A stretch of DNA of 29,705 nt, from contig JBMNOU010000018.1 in the NCBI GenBank assembly GCA_050943215.1, forward strand, positions 1 through 29,705, in the 5' to 3' direction. Source of the stretch: JBMNOU01 sp050943215. Its GTDB lineage: Bacteria; Bacillota; Clostridia; Christensenellales; SZUA-584. Every line of letters starts with the position of its first letter. The stretch's first letter is position 1. The notes below the pieces were generated by a model. That model saw nothing but the letters and a program-made list of their open reading frames with translations, was not told the origin of the DNA and made no database searches. Positions 23,015 through 29,705 of this stretch are shown in pieces. Both the position numbers and the translations under genes were made by a program.

Positions 23015-23490
23015 CGGATACTGAACAGTATTTGAAAGAGCATTGGTACGCAACCAAAAGCATTGGGCGGCTGCTTATTGATCTTAGCCTTGCAAAGAGC
23101 GCATACCAGCAGAGTTATGACGAGATAGCGGTATCCTGCGATGTTCATATTCTGCGCACTCGGCAGCGGCGAAGGAATCTAAGCCCGGTCGAGCGGACCG
23201 CCGTGATCGTTGTCGATCATTACCGCGCCGAAGTGGAGAGCATTGAAAAACGGCTAGCAGAGGAGAGGGTGCGTATCCGTGATATAGAGCAGGCGGTAAA
23301 AGATGCCTGTTTTAATGCGCGGGAAGCTGCTTATGTACGCCTTAGGTACTTTGAAAACCGCAGCGTTACAGCGGTATCGCAGCGTATGTTCTGCTCTATT
23401 GCGACGTGCGGCAGACTTCGCGAAAGCGCGCTTAAAAAAATAGAGGCAGCGATGCAAAAAAAGGACAAAATGAAATGGCAAGGAGCATAA
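23011..23490 (+). CDS. Phage ArpU/sigma-70-region-4-like protein
   Basis: 159 aa. Residues about 70-95 are charged and coiled-coil-like (AEVESIEKRLAEERVRIRDIEQ). Residues about 104-150 resemble a sigma region-4-type helix-turn-helix (AAYVRLRYFENRSVTAVSQRMFCSIATCGRLRESALKKI). Such proteins act as late or packaging-region transcription regulators in Gram-positive phages. It overlaps both neighbours by a few bases, so it is in one transcription unit. Assignment rests on fold-level resemblance. Confidence 0.6.
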   Translation: MTDTEQYLKEHWYATKSIGRLLIDLSLAKSAYQQSYDEIAVSCDVHILRTRQRRRNLSPVERTAVIVVDHYRAEVESIEKRLAEERVRIRDIEQAVKDACFNAREAAYVRLRYFENRSVTAVSQRMFCSIATCGRLRESALKKIEAAMQKKDKMKWQGA

Positions 23491-24248
23491 AGCCGGGAAT
23501 CAGCTACTTTTCACTAGACGTCGATATCTTCTCCGACCGGAAAATACGCAGAATCGTCAATGCCTGCGGTGCGGCCGCGGTATCGGTGATACTGAAGATA
23601 TGGTGCAGTATCTATGATGAAAAGGGGTATTATATAAAGGTCAATGACGATCTGTTGTTTGACGTGGCGGACGAGCTTACCCTCAAAGAAGATTATGTGA
23701 GAGACGTTGTGAAAAAATGCATAGGCACGGGGCTGTTTGACGCGCAAATGCATACAAGCAGAGGTATACTGACGTCTCCTCGCATACAGCGCAATTATAT
23801 TGACGCTACCAAAAAGCGCGTGATAAACAACGAAATCATCGAAGAGTACAGGCTTGTACCGGAAGCTAAAAGGGCTGCTCAAGATGCCGAAAGTACTGTT
23901 TTAGACGCTGAAAGCACACAAAGTAAAGTAAAGAAAATAAAAGAAGATCAAAGCACACAAAAGCAAGACGCGGGCGAGTTGATTGCCGCATACGGCGAAA
24001 ATGTACGCATGACACCCGGAGAATACGCAAAGCTAGAAAGCGCATACGGAGCAGAAGGGGCTAGGCGCATGGCAGAGATACTCGACAACTATAAAGGCGC
24101 AACCGGCAAGGCCTACAAAAGCGATTACCGCGCGATACTATCGTGGGTCGTGAGACGGTGGCGTGAAGAGCACTCTGGCGAGGGATTTGAGCACCCTACT
24201 AAAAACTACGATTACCTAGCGGAGGATCTGTTTGCAAACGAACGGTAA
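23475..24248 (+). CDS. Phage replisome organizer-like protein (DUF4373/Lin1244-type N-terminus)
   Basis: 257 aa, overlapping the previous gene by 16 nt. Residues about 8-105 match the N-terminal domain of phage replication organizers (YFSLDVDIFSDRKIRRI...GYYIKVNDDLLFDVADEL...V..VVKKCIGTGLFD...GILTSPRIQRNY). A charged, low-complexity linker with repeated Glu/Ser/Thr follows, then a C-terminal domain (YKSDYRAILSWVVRRWREE) typical of DnaD-like loaders. It probably recruits host helicase to a phage or plasmid origin. No helicase loader or origin could be identified nearby. Confidence 0.8.
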   Translation: MARSIKPGISYFSLDVDIFSDRKIRRIVNACGAAAVSVILKIWCSIYDEKGYYIKVNDDLLFDVADELTLKEDYVRDVVKKCIGTGLFDAQMHTSRGILTSPRIQRNYIDATKKRVINNEIIEEYRLVPEAKRAAQDAESTVLDAESTQSKVKKIKEDQSTQKQDAGELIAAYGENVRMTPGEYAKLESAYGAEGARRMAEILDNYKGATGKAYKSDYRAILSWVVRRWREEHSGEGFEHPTKNYDYLAEDLFANER

Positions 24249-24280
24249 AACATTGGATAATTATACCAAGGCGATGCATA

Positions 24281-24309
24281 TTTACATTTAATATAAAATG
24301 ATGTATAAT
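24281..24309 (+). promoter_or_regulatory. Promoter upstream of the SLOG-like gene
   Basis: TTTACA (24281-24286), a 17-bp spacer and TATAAT (24304-24309). The leader to 24482 is about 165 nt and shows no clear hairpin pattern I recognise. Confidence 0.6.
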
Positions 24310-24481
24310 ATCACCATATCGTACATTGAGTATTGAATCATTTATCGTTATTATCAGGCACTCCGTAATGCTAACACGAGCGCTTAACCGAAAAATACGG
24401 GCAGCAAGCAGAGTTACCTTAAGGGACATCATTGGCAGGTATTGAATGGGTTTTGGTGGCGGACGGCGAAAGGAGCGGGTC

Positions 24482-24736
24482 ATGATAGTCGCAATTATTG
24501 GGTCAAAGGGTCTTAATGTGGATGTAGATGCGTATATACCAAGCGGTATAAGCGCGCTTATCACGGGAAATTCGTGGGGGGGCCGAGAGGCTTGCACCCG
24601 GCTGATTGTTGAGATTGCCGATCTGGTGGTAGCTATTTGGGATGGCGTTTCGGAGGACACCCGCGTGGGTATTGACTACGCGCGCAGCATAGGCAAGATA
24701 GTATGGGTCCATAAGATAGAAAAGAAGCCTGCATAA
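24482..24736 (+). CDS. Short SLOG-superfamily-like protein
   Basis: 84 aa from ATG 24482, six bases after AAGGAG. The start MIVAIIGSKGLN and the segment IADLVVAIWDGVSEDTRVGIDYARSIGK resemble SLOG proteins (YpsA/DprA-like, nucleotide or nucleic-acid binding Rossmann folds). The usual family member is longer, roughly 105-130 aa; the middle region after the ALITGNSWGGRE strand appears missing. It may be a natural internal deletion, a remnant, or a minimal version. Function unknown. Confidence 0.6.
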   Translation: MIVAIIGSKGLNVDVDAYIPSGISALITGNSWGGREACTRLIVEIADLVVAIWDGVSEDTRVGIDYARSIGKIVWVHKIEKKPA

Positions 24737-25069
24737 CGGGCGCCGGTTTTTCGGTTTTACGGATAAAATTAACGATGCAATGGGGAAGGGCGGCAAGCCC
24801 TTTTTCTTTTGGGATATGCAACTAAAGGTATTTGCTCATTTTAAAAGGCTTAAGGGTCTCGGGAAGAAAATGTGTTTTTATAAAAAAAATGCTTGTATCA
24901 ATTAGGTGCAATAATGTCATTATTAAGTTATAATGCTTACAAAAGCGAAACGGCGTAAAAAACTGTTTCGGGCCTAACGCTGTTATCAGTCTAAGAAAAG
25001 CAAGCGATTGCGTGGGGCTGGCAAAAAACATGCCGGTTTAAAGGCATTAGTTTATGAAAGGATTTATTT
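24737..25069. other. Intergenic region before the LCP gene
   Basis: 333 bp with no gene. It contains the terminator at 24786-24805, then AT-rich sequence with a TATAAT at 24929-24934 but a poor -35, so the LCP promoter is uncertain. GAAAGGA (25055-25061) is the ribosome site for ATG 25070. Confidence 0.6.
24786..24805 (+). terminator. Intrinsic terminator after the SLOG-like gene
   Basis: AAGGGC (24786-24791), loop GGCAA and GCCCTT (24797-24802) followed by TTT-C-TTTT. A short but G/C-anchored stem about 50 bp after the stop. Confidence 0.75.
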
Positions 25070-26092
25070 ATGAAATCGGAAAATTCAAAGAAAACTAATA
25101 AACCCATGCGGATATTGACGGTAATACTATGCGTTTTAGTCGCGGTGCTTATTGTCATCGTGGCGTTTGTTTGGATAAATTTCTCTAAGCTTTCCGGAGA
25201 TTTGGGGTTTGATAAAGATGCCGTAGGAGAAGAATATGAAACTGATCCGGAAGCGGAAGGATTGCCTGAGGTTACCTATAGCGGCGGCAATGTATCGCCG
25301 CTGGAAAAGTCCGAAGAAACAATGGACATCATGCTGCTTGGCGTAGACAACCGGGACATCACAAAGTTTACCGGCCGTTCTGATGTAACGATGTATCTTA
25401 GGATCGATACAAAAAAACAAAGTATCAAGCTTGCATCATTAATGCGCGATACTCTTGTGCCTATAGAGGGCCATGATAAAAACAAGCTGAATACCGCTTA
25501 TAATTTTGGAAGCATTGAGCTTACTAATAAAACGCTTTTGCAAAACTTTGGCCTAAAACCGGATTATTATATGGTCGTTAATTTTTACGGCATGGAAGAT
25601 ATTATTGATGTGCTAGGCGGAGTGGACATTGATATAAAAAGCGAGGAACTCGAAAGCCTGACAAATTCAATAACCGAGATAAATGCACTCGATAAGAATT
25701 ATAATTCTCCTTATATTACAGAACCGGGCATGCATCATTTAAACGGGCGCCAGGCTGTCGCTTATATGCGGATCCGTCACCCCGGGGGAGATGCAACGCG
25801 GATTTTGCGCCAGCAAAAAGTGTTAAGCGAGCTGTTTGATAAGGCAACGAAGGTGGATATCCTTATGATACCCGCGCTGATTGATACCATCGCAAGATAT
25901 GTAAGGACTGATATACCGGCCACTAAGATGCTTGACATTGCAAACGCAGTGAAAAAAATGGGTGCGAATCAAATAAAGAAATTCAGGTATCCCGAAGAAT
26001 ATGAGTTTGGACGGTATAAGAAAATGTCTATTGTGCAGCCTAAGGACTTTTATAAAGAGATCAAAAAGCTGCATGATTTCTTAACAAACTAA
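25070..26092 (+). CDS. LCP (LytR-CpsA-Psr) family cell-wall polymer ligase
   Basis: 340 aa. A short basic N-terminus, one membrane helix (about 13-38), an acidic linker and an extracellular LCP domain from about residue 84. Typical motifs are IMLLGVDNRD (87-96), GRSDV (102-106), LMRDTLV (124-130) and GGDATRILRQQKVL near 240-253, with the Arg and Asp residues that bind pyrophosphate lipid. LCP enzymes transfer polymers such as teichoic acid or capsule from undecaprenyl carriers to peptidoglycan. It appears monocistronic. Confidence 0.93.
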   Translation: MKSENSKKTNKPMRILTVILCVLVAVLIVIVAFVWINFSKLSGDLGFDKDAVGEEYETDPEAEGLPEVTYSGGNVSPLEKSEETMDIMLLGVDNRDITKFTGRSDVTMYLRIDTKKQSIKLASLMRDTLVPIEGHDKNKLNTAYNFGSIELTNKTLLQNFGLKPDYYMVVNFYGMEDIIDVLGGVDIDIKSEELESLTNSITEINALDKNYNSPYITEPGMHHLNGRQAVAYMRIRHPGGDATRILRQQKVLSELFDKATKVDILMIPALIDTIARYVRTDIPATKMLDIANAVKKMGANQIKKFRYPEEYEFGRYKKMSIVQPKDFYKEIKKLHDFLTN

Positions 26093-26099
26093 TAAGAGA

Positions 26100-26129
26100 C
26101 GGGCGCGCAACGAAGCTGTTTCGCGCCCG
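26100..26129. terminator. Hairpin between convergent LCP and flavin reductase genes
   Basis: CGGGCGCG (26100-26107) and CGCGCCCG (26122-26129) form a strong 8-bp stem in the 43-bp gap between two converging genes. T-runs are poor on either side, yet the position favours a shared bidirectional terminator. Confidence 0.7.
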
Positions 26130-26135
26130 CTGTGA

Positions 26136-26648
26136 TTATTCTTTCACTAAAACCTTTACGACCTCGCCTATGAAGATCCGGTGATAGTCGTCCGTGCCGC
26201 CGTAGATGGCGTCAAAAACCTCGGACGCGCTCGAGCCGTCCGCAGTAACGTCTGCATGCAGCAGCTTGCGGCATACGAAGATAAGGCTGGCTTGCTCAAA
26301 CGCGGTTGTGTTTTTAAGAAAGTAAGGCGTAAGGCCCGATTCTTTAACCTTGTCGCACTCGTTACCGTGCAGCTTTCCGCAGATGTTCAGCGCTTCGCGG
26401 TATCCTTCTTCATAGAACGAGACGGTAAAATAATCGTTTTCATTGAAAAACTTGCTGGTGTAGCGGCTTTTGCGGATATACACCGTTACAGTATTCTTAT
26501 TCCAGAACATCCCGAAGCCCGCCCAGCTAGCTGTCATCATGTTAAACCCTGTTTCTTTAGTTCCGGCGGTTAGCAGCGACCACTCCCTGCCGATTTTGGT
26601 AAACGGGTTCATGATGATCTCTTTGATGCCAATCTCTTTAAATGACAA
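26136..26648 (-). CDS. Flavin reductase-like FMN-binding protein
   Basis: 170 aa from TTG 26648-26646, eight bases after GGAGG; an upstream ATG at 26702 has no ribosome site and reads through the promoter. The split-barrel flavin-reductase fold shows in FNMMTASWAGFGMFWNKNTVTVYIRKSRYTSKFF (FMN-binding strands) and NDYFTVSFY. Proteins of this family either reduce FMN with NAD(P)H or act as FMN-binding redox proteins in anaerobes. It seems to be a single-gene unit. Confidence 0.87.
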   Translation of the reverse strand: MSFKEIGIKEIIMNPFTKIGREWSLLTAGTKETGFNMMTASWAGFGMFWNKNTVTVYIRKSRYTSKFFNENDYFTVSFYEEGYREALNICGKLHGNECDKVKESGLTPYFLKNTTAFEQASLIFVCRKLLHADVTADGSSASEVFDAIYGGTDDYHRIFIGEVVKVLVKE

Positions 26649-26678
26649 TTTAATTTCCTCCGTGTTTTGATAACTGTT

Positions 26679-26707
26679 ATTATAATCCAAAACGGCCCGC
26701 AAGTAAA
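26679..26707 (-). promoter_or_regulatory. Promoter of the flavin reductase gene
   Basis: On the minus strand: TTTACT (26707-26702), a 17-bp spacer and TATAAT (26684-26679), about 30 bp upstream of the TTG start. Confidence 0.6.
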
Positions 26708-26734
26708 ATCTTTATTTCCCGCGCCGTTTCATGC

Positions 26735-27085
26735 TTACTTACGCGCCAGGTATGCAAAAAGCCAAACAATGTGCAGCGCGTTGACCAGCGCGTAAAACAT
26801 TAGAGCCGCCACGATGACGCGGTTCGATATTTTTAGCTGTATGTCTGTTGCGGCTTTCATCCTAAAATACAGCAGAACGAACGCGGCGGCGGGCAAAAGT
26901 GTTTTGACTGCGAGCGCCAAAAAAATGCTGTGCATAAACAGCGCCATCACCGGGTTTGCCTCGGCAAACATGCCTGTGCTTTTTAGCAGCAGTGTTAAAA
27001 GAATATCGGCCACGCAAAGGGCGTATACCGCGAACAGCTTTGTTCGGATATTGCTGAGCGTGCAGTCTTTGAAAAAAGCCAGCAT
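26735..27085 (-). CDS. DUF5658-family small membrane protein
   Basis: 116 aa, ATG 27085-27083 with AAAGGAT upstream. About three to four membrane helices, with the family-like VADILLTLLLKSTGMFAEANPVMALFM segment. No catalytic motif is visible and the family's function is unknown to me. A TATAAT for the minus strand at 27120-27115 may be its -10. Confidence 0.75.
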   Translation of the reverse strand: MLAFFKDCTLSNIRTKLFAVYALCVADILLTLLLKSTGMFAEANPVMALFMHSIFLALAVKTLLPAAAFVLLYFRMKAATDIQLKISNRVIVAALMFYALVNALHIVWLFAYLARK

Positions 27086-27184
27086 CGTATGATCCTTTCA
27101 AACGATATAAACGCATTATAAAGGAACATACGAAGATAAAAAATAGGGTTAGACACGATCAGGTTAAAAGAGACAGATTACTGC

Positions 27185-27210
27185 AAAAATAGACGTTTCT
27201 GACGCTATTT
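27185..27210 (-). terminator. Terminator overlapping the end of mscL
   Basis: On the minus strand, AAATAG-C-GT and AC-GT-CTATTT pair around a short loop, followed by TTTTTG. The stem begins within the stop codon region of mscL. Confidence 0.5.
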
Positions 27211-27573
27211 CTTCTCTTTTAGAAGGTCTCTTATTTCCGTGAGCAGCAGCGTTTCCTTTGAAGGCTCGGGCGGTGATTTGGGCTTTTCCCTGCGTATTTT
27301 GCCGAACAGCTTGATGAATAAAAAAACGCTTAGCGCGATGATGAAAAAATCGACCACGGTTTGGATAAACAGACCGTAATTAAGCGACGCGGTGCCTATT
27401 GTGACGGAGAGCCCCTCAAAGCTGATGCCTCCCGCTGCGATGCCTATTAGAGGCATGATGATATCTGCGACTAAAGACGCGACAATCTTGCCGAACGCCC
27501 CGCCGATAATGACGCCGACAGCGAGGTCAAGCATGTTTCCTTTTGAGATAAACTCTTTAAACTCTTTGATCAT
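27205..27573 (-). CDS. mscL: Large-conductance mechanosensitive channel
   Basis: 122 aa, with AAGGAG before ATG 27573-27571. The N-terminal amphipathic helix MIKEFKEFISKGNMLDLAVGV, the pore helix GVIIGGAFGKIVASLVADIIMPLIG and a second membrane helix (FFIIALSVFLFIKLF) followed by a charged C-terminal helix are all characteristic. It opens under membrane tension to release solutes during hypo-osmotic shock. Full length for the family. Confidence 0.96.
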   Translation of the reverse strand: MIKEFKEFISKGNMLDLAVGVIIGGAFGKIVASLVADIIMPLIGIAAGGISFEGLSVTIGTASLNYGLFIQTVVDFFIIALSVFLFIKLFGKIRREKPKSPPEPSKETLLLTEIRDLLKEKK

Positions 27574-27714
27574 GATATTTGCTCCTTTATTTTTGTATTC
27601 TCCGAATACACTGAAAGCTTTCGCAAAACGGCCAAAAAATCAACCCCATTATACCTTTTTGGCCGTATGTTGTAAATTAAAAAGCGGATCATAAGCGAAA
27701 GAGCCGCGCACTCT

Positions 27715-28020
27715 ATGAGCACGGGGCTTGGCCCGCTCAAAAGCTGGCTTAGAGATTACGGCAGCTTTGCCGCCAATCCTTTGGGTGCGCTGTTCTATAA
27801 CTTAGGGTGTGTCGTTTCCGCTGTAATGCTTGGGGCTTTTTACGCGGGAATTTCGCAGTGGTACCGAAGACGTTCTGCCGCAAAAAAGTACGTGGTTTGC
27901 TATATTTGCGCCCAGGCTAGTGCGCCGGGTGTGTTTAATACGCCGTTCATTTTTAGCATGAACCGATCTCGTTGGGGAATAATATTTTGGGAAGGTGATG
28001 ACTATGGCTTTTTACTTTAA
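27715..28020 (+). pseudogene. Remnant of an integral membrane protein (DUF998-like)
   Basis: The open frame gives about 101 aa. Residues 1-70 (SWLRDYGSFAANPLGALFYNLGCVVSAVMLGAFYAGISQWYR...VVCYICAQ) look like the first part of a multi-helix DUF998-type membrane protein, lacking its usual N-terminal helix and all later helices. After CAQ the sequence no longer looks like membrane protein, and the frame runs into the start of the next gene. A stop at 27673 closes the frame upstream and there is no good ribosome site. I read it as a decayed fragment; a short genuine protein is possible. Confidence 0.45.
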
Positions 28021-28228
28021 ACTAAAAGACCTTGACACTATAGGAAAAACAGACGCGGACAAAGCGTACATATTTGACAAAACGATATGCGAGTGGCGCA
28101 TCGACAAGCAAAACACGCTGATGGACCGTATAGAAGGGTTTGATGCGGAAAGCACAGGGCCGCTTGAGGTGATATCCGAGCGCGAGGCGATGGAATTGAT
28201 AAAGCAATACGGAGGCAATTTTAGGTAA
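28004..28228 (+). CDS. Small hypothetical protein
   Basis: 74 aa from ATG 28004, with AAGGTG six bases upstream. Charged, soluble, with no motif I recognise (starts FYFKLKDLDTIG, ends EREAMELIKQYGGNF). It overlaps the end of the membrane-protein remnant frame by 17 bp, supporting the view that the remnant's tail is not real coding sequence. Confidence 0.6.
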   Translation: MAFYFKLKDLDTIGKTDADKAYIFDKTICEWRIDKQNTLMDRIEGFDAESTGPLEVISEREAMELIKQYGGNFR

Positions 28229-28309
28229 AGGGCTTTAGGGGTTTTTATTTTTTTCCAGCGGAATAAAACGCTGCAATACGGCGCATGATAAATATGAGGT
28301 GACGGGACA

Positions 28310-28387
28310 ATGTTTTTACAACATGGCCTGGATGACCTTGTCAGCAGCCTGGGATATCGCACTGCGATCTTTAGTCCAGGTGACTGA
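28310..28387 (+). CDS. Possible very short ORF (25 aa)
   Basis: ATG 28310 lies seven bases after GAGGTGA and is followed within 6 bp of its stop by a terminator-like hairpin. The product (MFLQHGLDDLVSSLGYRTAI and five more residues) has no recognisable feature. It may be a small protein, a leader peptide, or chance; the good ribosome site is the main support. Confidence 0.35.
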   Translation: MFLQHGLDDLVSSLGYRTAIFSPGD

Positions 28388-28392
28388 GCTGG

Positions 28393-28415
28393 GGCGGGCA
28401 GATGTGATGCCCGCC
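28393..28415 (+). terminator. GC-rich hairpin
   Basis: GGCGGGCA (28393-28400) and TGCCCGCC (28408-28415) make an 8-bp stem with a 7-nt loop followed by TCGTTTATT. Moderate terminator. Confidence 0.6.
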
Positions 28416-28438
28416 TCGTTTATTAAAGAAGCAAAAGG

Positions 28439-28461
28439 GCGGCAAACCGGCCGCGTTTTTT
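28439..28461 (+). terminator. Intrinsic terminator
   Basis: GCGGC (28439-28443) and GCCGC (28450-28454) form a 5-bp GC stem followed by TTTTTT (28456-28461). It forms a tandem pair with the hairpin just upstream. Confidence 0.65.
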
Positions 28462-28532
28462 ATTTGCCTTTCTCTTTTTATATTAAAAAATGCCGCACGT
28501 TTTTTAATTTGCTTTATTTATGACGAAAAGCG

Positions 28533-28561
28533 TGGACGGCAAAGCCGATCGGCCGTATAAT
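28533..28561 (+). promoter_or_regulatory. Putative promoter of the DUF815 ATPase gene
   Basis: TGGACG (28533-28538), 17 bp, TATAAT (28556-28561). The -35 matches consensus at four of six positions; the -10 is perfect. Confidence 0.55.
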
Positions 28562-28590
28562 ATCACTGTCGCAGCAATAAGCAAGAAGGG

Positions 28591-29705
28591 ATGAGCGATT
28601 TGAAACTGCTTGAAAAGTTAAGCCTTGATCTTTGTTCGCTGGTCATTTTTCACGGGCTGCTAAAAGACGGTGTAATAAAAAGGCTGGCCGAATTGATACG
28701 GGCAGACGGCAGCGCCTATGAGCGGGTCGGGAGGTATGCCTCTTTTGCAAACGAGCTTTTCCGGGAGGGAGACGACCTTGCCGCGTATGTGCTAGAGCGT
28801 GTGCTCGAGGATGACAATATTTATGTGCAAAGGCGCGCGCGGGGGGAGGCTGTTTCGGGCACGCTTGCTGAGGCGCTAAAGCACGAGCTGTCTGTTCTTG
28901 AACGGCTTTCGCGGCTAACGCCTTTTGAGCTTATAAAACACCTTGGATATGACGGTTTTTTGCCCGAATGGAAAAACAGCCGGTTCGATTTTTATGCGGA
29001 ATACACTAAGAGAATGAATACTCTTTCTGTACACGGATACGGCATTTTTTCGAAACACAGAGTGTTCACCGTAAAACAAGGGCAGATTGTTGCTGTTAAG
29101 TGGCCCGATCCGGTTACGCTTGAAGACCTTAAAGGCTATGGGCGGCAGCGTAAGGCCGTTGTTGACAACACGCTCGCGCTGCTGAAAGGAAGGCCGGCCG
29201 CCAATGTATTGCTGTATGGGGACGCAGGCACCGGAAAATCGTCTACGGTAAAAGCCGTAGCCAACGAATTTGCGCATCAGGGGCTAAGGCTAGTCGAAAT
29301 TGCCAAAAAGCAATACGGTGATCTGCTGTCTGTAGCGCAAGCTTTGGGTAGCCAGCCGCTAAAGTTTATACTGTTTATTGACGACCTATCGTTCGCCGGA
29401 GAAAACGATGATTTTTACGCTCTTAAGGCCATGCTGGAAGGTACGGTTTTCGCGAAAGCGCATAACGTGGCGGTGTACGCTACGAGCAACCGCAGGAATC
29501 TTGTGAAGGAGTCGTTCTCGGACCGGGAAGGCGACGACGTGCACCGCAGTGAAACGATACAGGAACTGTGTTCGCTGTCCTCGCGGTTTGGGCTGTCCGT
29601 AGGGTTTTTCAGGCCCAGCAAGAAGCAGTATCTTGAGATCGTTCACGAGCTAAAACAGCAATACGGCATATTAATGGACGATGCAGAGCTTGAGCTTAAA
29701 GCCGA
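28591..29705 (+). CDS. DUF815-family AAA-type ATPase (3' end outside window)
   Basis: The frame is open from ATG 28591 to the window edge (371 codons). AAGGG lies directly against the ATG, so TTG 28600 in the same frame, nine bases further on, may be the true start. After a helical N-terminal half come Walker A GDAGTGKS (210-217), Walker B LFIDD (261-265), a TSN sensor (298-300) and the DUF815 hallmark SDREGDDVH (310-318). The family is widespread, ATP-binding, and of unknown cellular role. It is probably missing only a short C-terminal part. Confidence 0.9.
   Translation, partial: MSDLKLLEKLSLDLCSLVIFHGLLKDGVIKRLAELIRADGSAYERVGRYASFANELFREGDDLAAYVLERVLEDDNIYVQRRARGEAVSGTLAEALKHELSVLERLSRLTPFELIKHLGYDGFLPEWKNSRFDFYAEYTKRMNTLSVHGYGIFSKHRVFTVKQGQIVAVKWPDPVTLEDLKGYGRQRKAVVDNTLALLKGRPAANVLLYGDAGTGKSSTVKAVANEFAHQGLRLVEIAKKQYGDLLSVAQALGSQPLKFILFIDDLSFAGENDDFYALKAMLEGTVFAKAHNVAVYATSNRRNLVKESFSDREGDDVHRSETIQELCSLSSRFGLSVGFFRPSKKQYLEIVHELKQQYGILMDDAELELKA

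Larger units (their letters stand above)
28229..28590. other. Intergenic region with small ORF, two hairpins and a promoter
   Basis: 362 bp. It holds a 25-codon ORF with a good ribosome site (28310-28387), hairpins at 28393-28415 and 28439-28461, and the promoter at 28533-28561. Nothing else is recognisable. Confidence 0.6.

Noticed and set aside
24249..24481. Possible attachment site or tRNA fragment after the phage-like module
   Set aside because: No tRNA-like fold and no direct repeat matching the other side of the module could be found by eye; only a promoter is supported.

Overview
The window looks like chromosome of an anaerobic, endospore-forming Firmicute, most likely a Clostridia-type organism. 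Supporting signs are an alpha/beta small acid-soluble spore protein, GGAGG-type ribosome sites with frequent TTG starts, consensus sigma-A promoters, an LCP cell-wall ligase, and an aldehyde:ferredoxin oxidoreductase (AOR) of the tungsten-pterin family. Base composition appears intermediate. No rRNA, tRNA, CRISPR array or insertion sequence was found.

Region 1 (1-9549) centres on a ten-gene plus-strand operon, 1227-8845. Its leader carries a molybdenum/tungsten-cofactor (Moco/Tuco) riboswitch followed by an intrinsic terminator, and the terminator's 5' arm can pair with the aptamer's own 3' strand. The operon encodes two lipoproteins and one membrane-anchored protein with a molybdopterin-binding (sulfite-oxidase-like) domain, a complete ECF transporter (S component, two ATPases, EcfT), a MobB-like GTPase with a cysteine cluster, a small kinase-like phosphotransferase, and a membrane-anchored phosphodiesterase with an N-terminal domain of the same kind. 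I read it as a candidate scavenging system for molybdopterin/tungstopterin or a derivative. This is inference and not a characterised pathway. A GntR/FCD regulator (1-713) diverges from it, and a ThiF/MoeB-like E1 enzyme (8821-9549, minus) converges on its end.

Region 2 (9550-17958) is an enzyme and transport cluster: iron-type alcohol dehydrogenase, a ribose-type ABC transporter (lipoprotein, double ATPase, permease), a DUF1847 cysteine-rich protein, AOR, and a MoaD/ThiS-like protein ending in Gly-Gly. Its promoter has the same layout as the promoter of region 1 (TTGAC[A/T], 17 bp, TATACT). Both intergenic regions contain several palindromes around TTGTATACAA, which suggests one regulator ties cofactor supply to the tungsten enzyme. 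A second GntR regulator (UTRA type) closes the block at 17962-18696.

Region 3 (18697-21674) holds an aldo/keto reductase, a tiny cysteine-rich protein divergent from an ArsR regulator, a cold-shock protein and the spore protein. Region 4 (21798-24248) is a phage-like early module: CI/Cro-type repressor pair, two small unknown proteins, an ArpU/sigma-like protein and a replisome-organizer protein, with no integrase or structural genes visible. Region 5 (24482-29705) holds ordinary genes: a short SLOG-like protein, an LCP ligase, a flavin reductase, a DUF5658 membrane protein, MscL, a membrane-protein remnant, small unknowns, and a DUF815 AAA ATPase that runs off the right edge.
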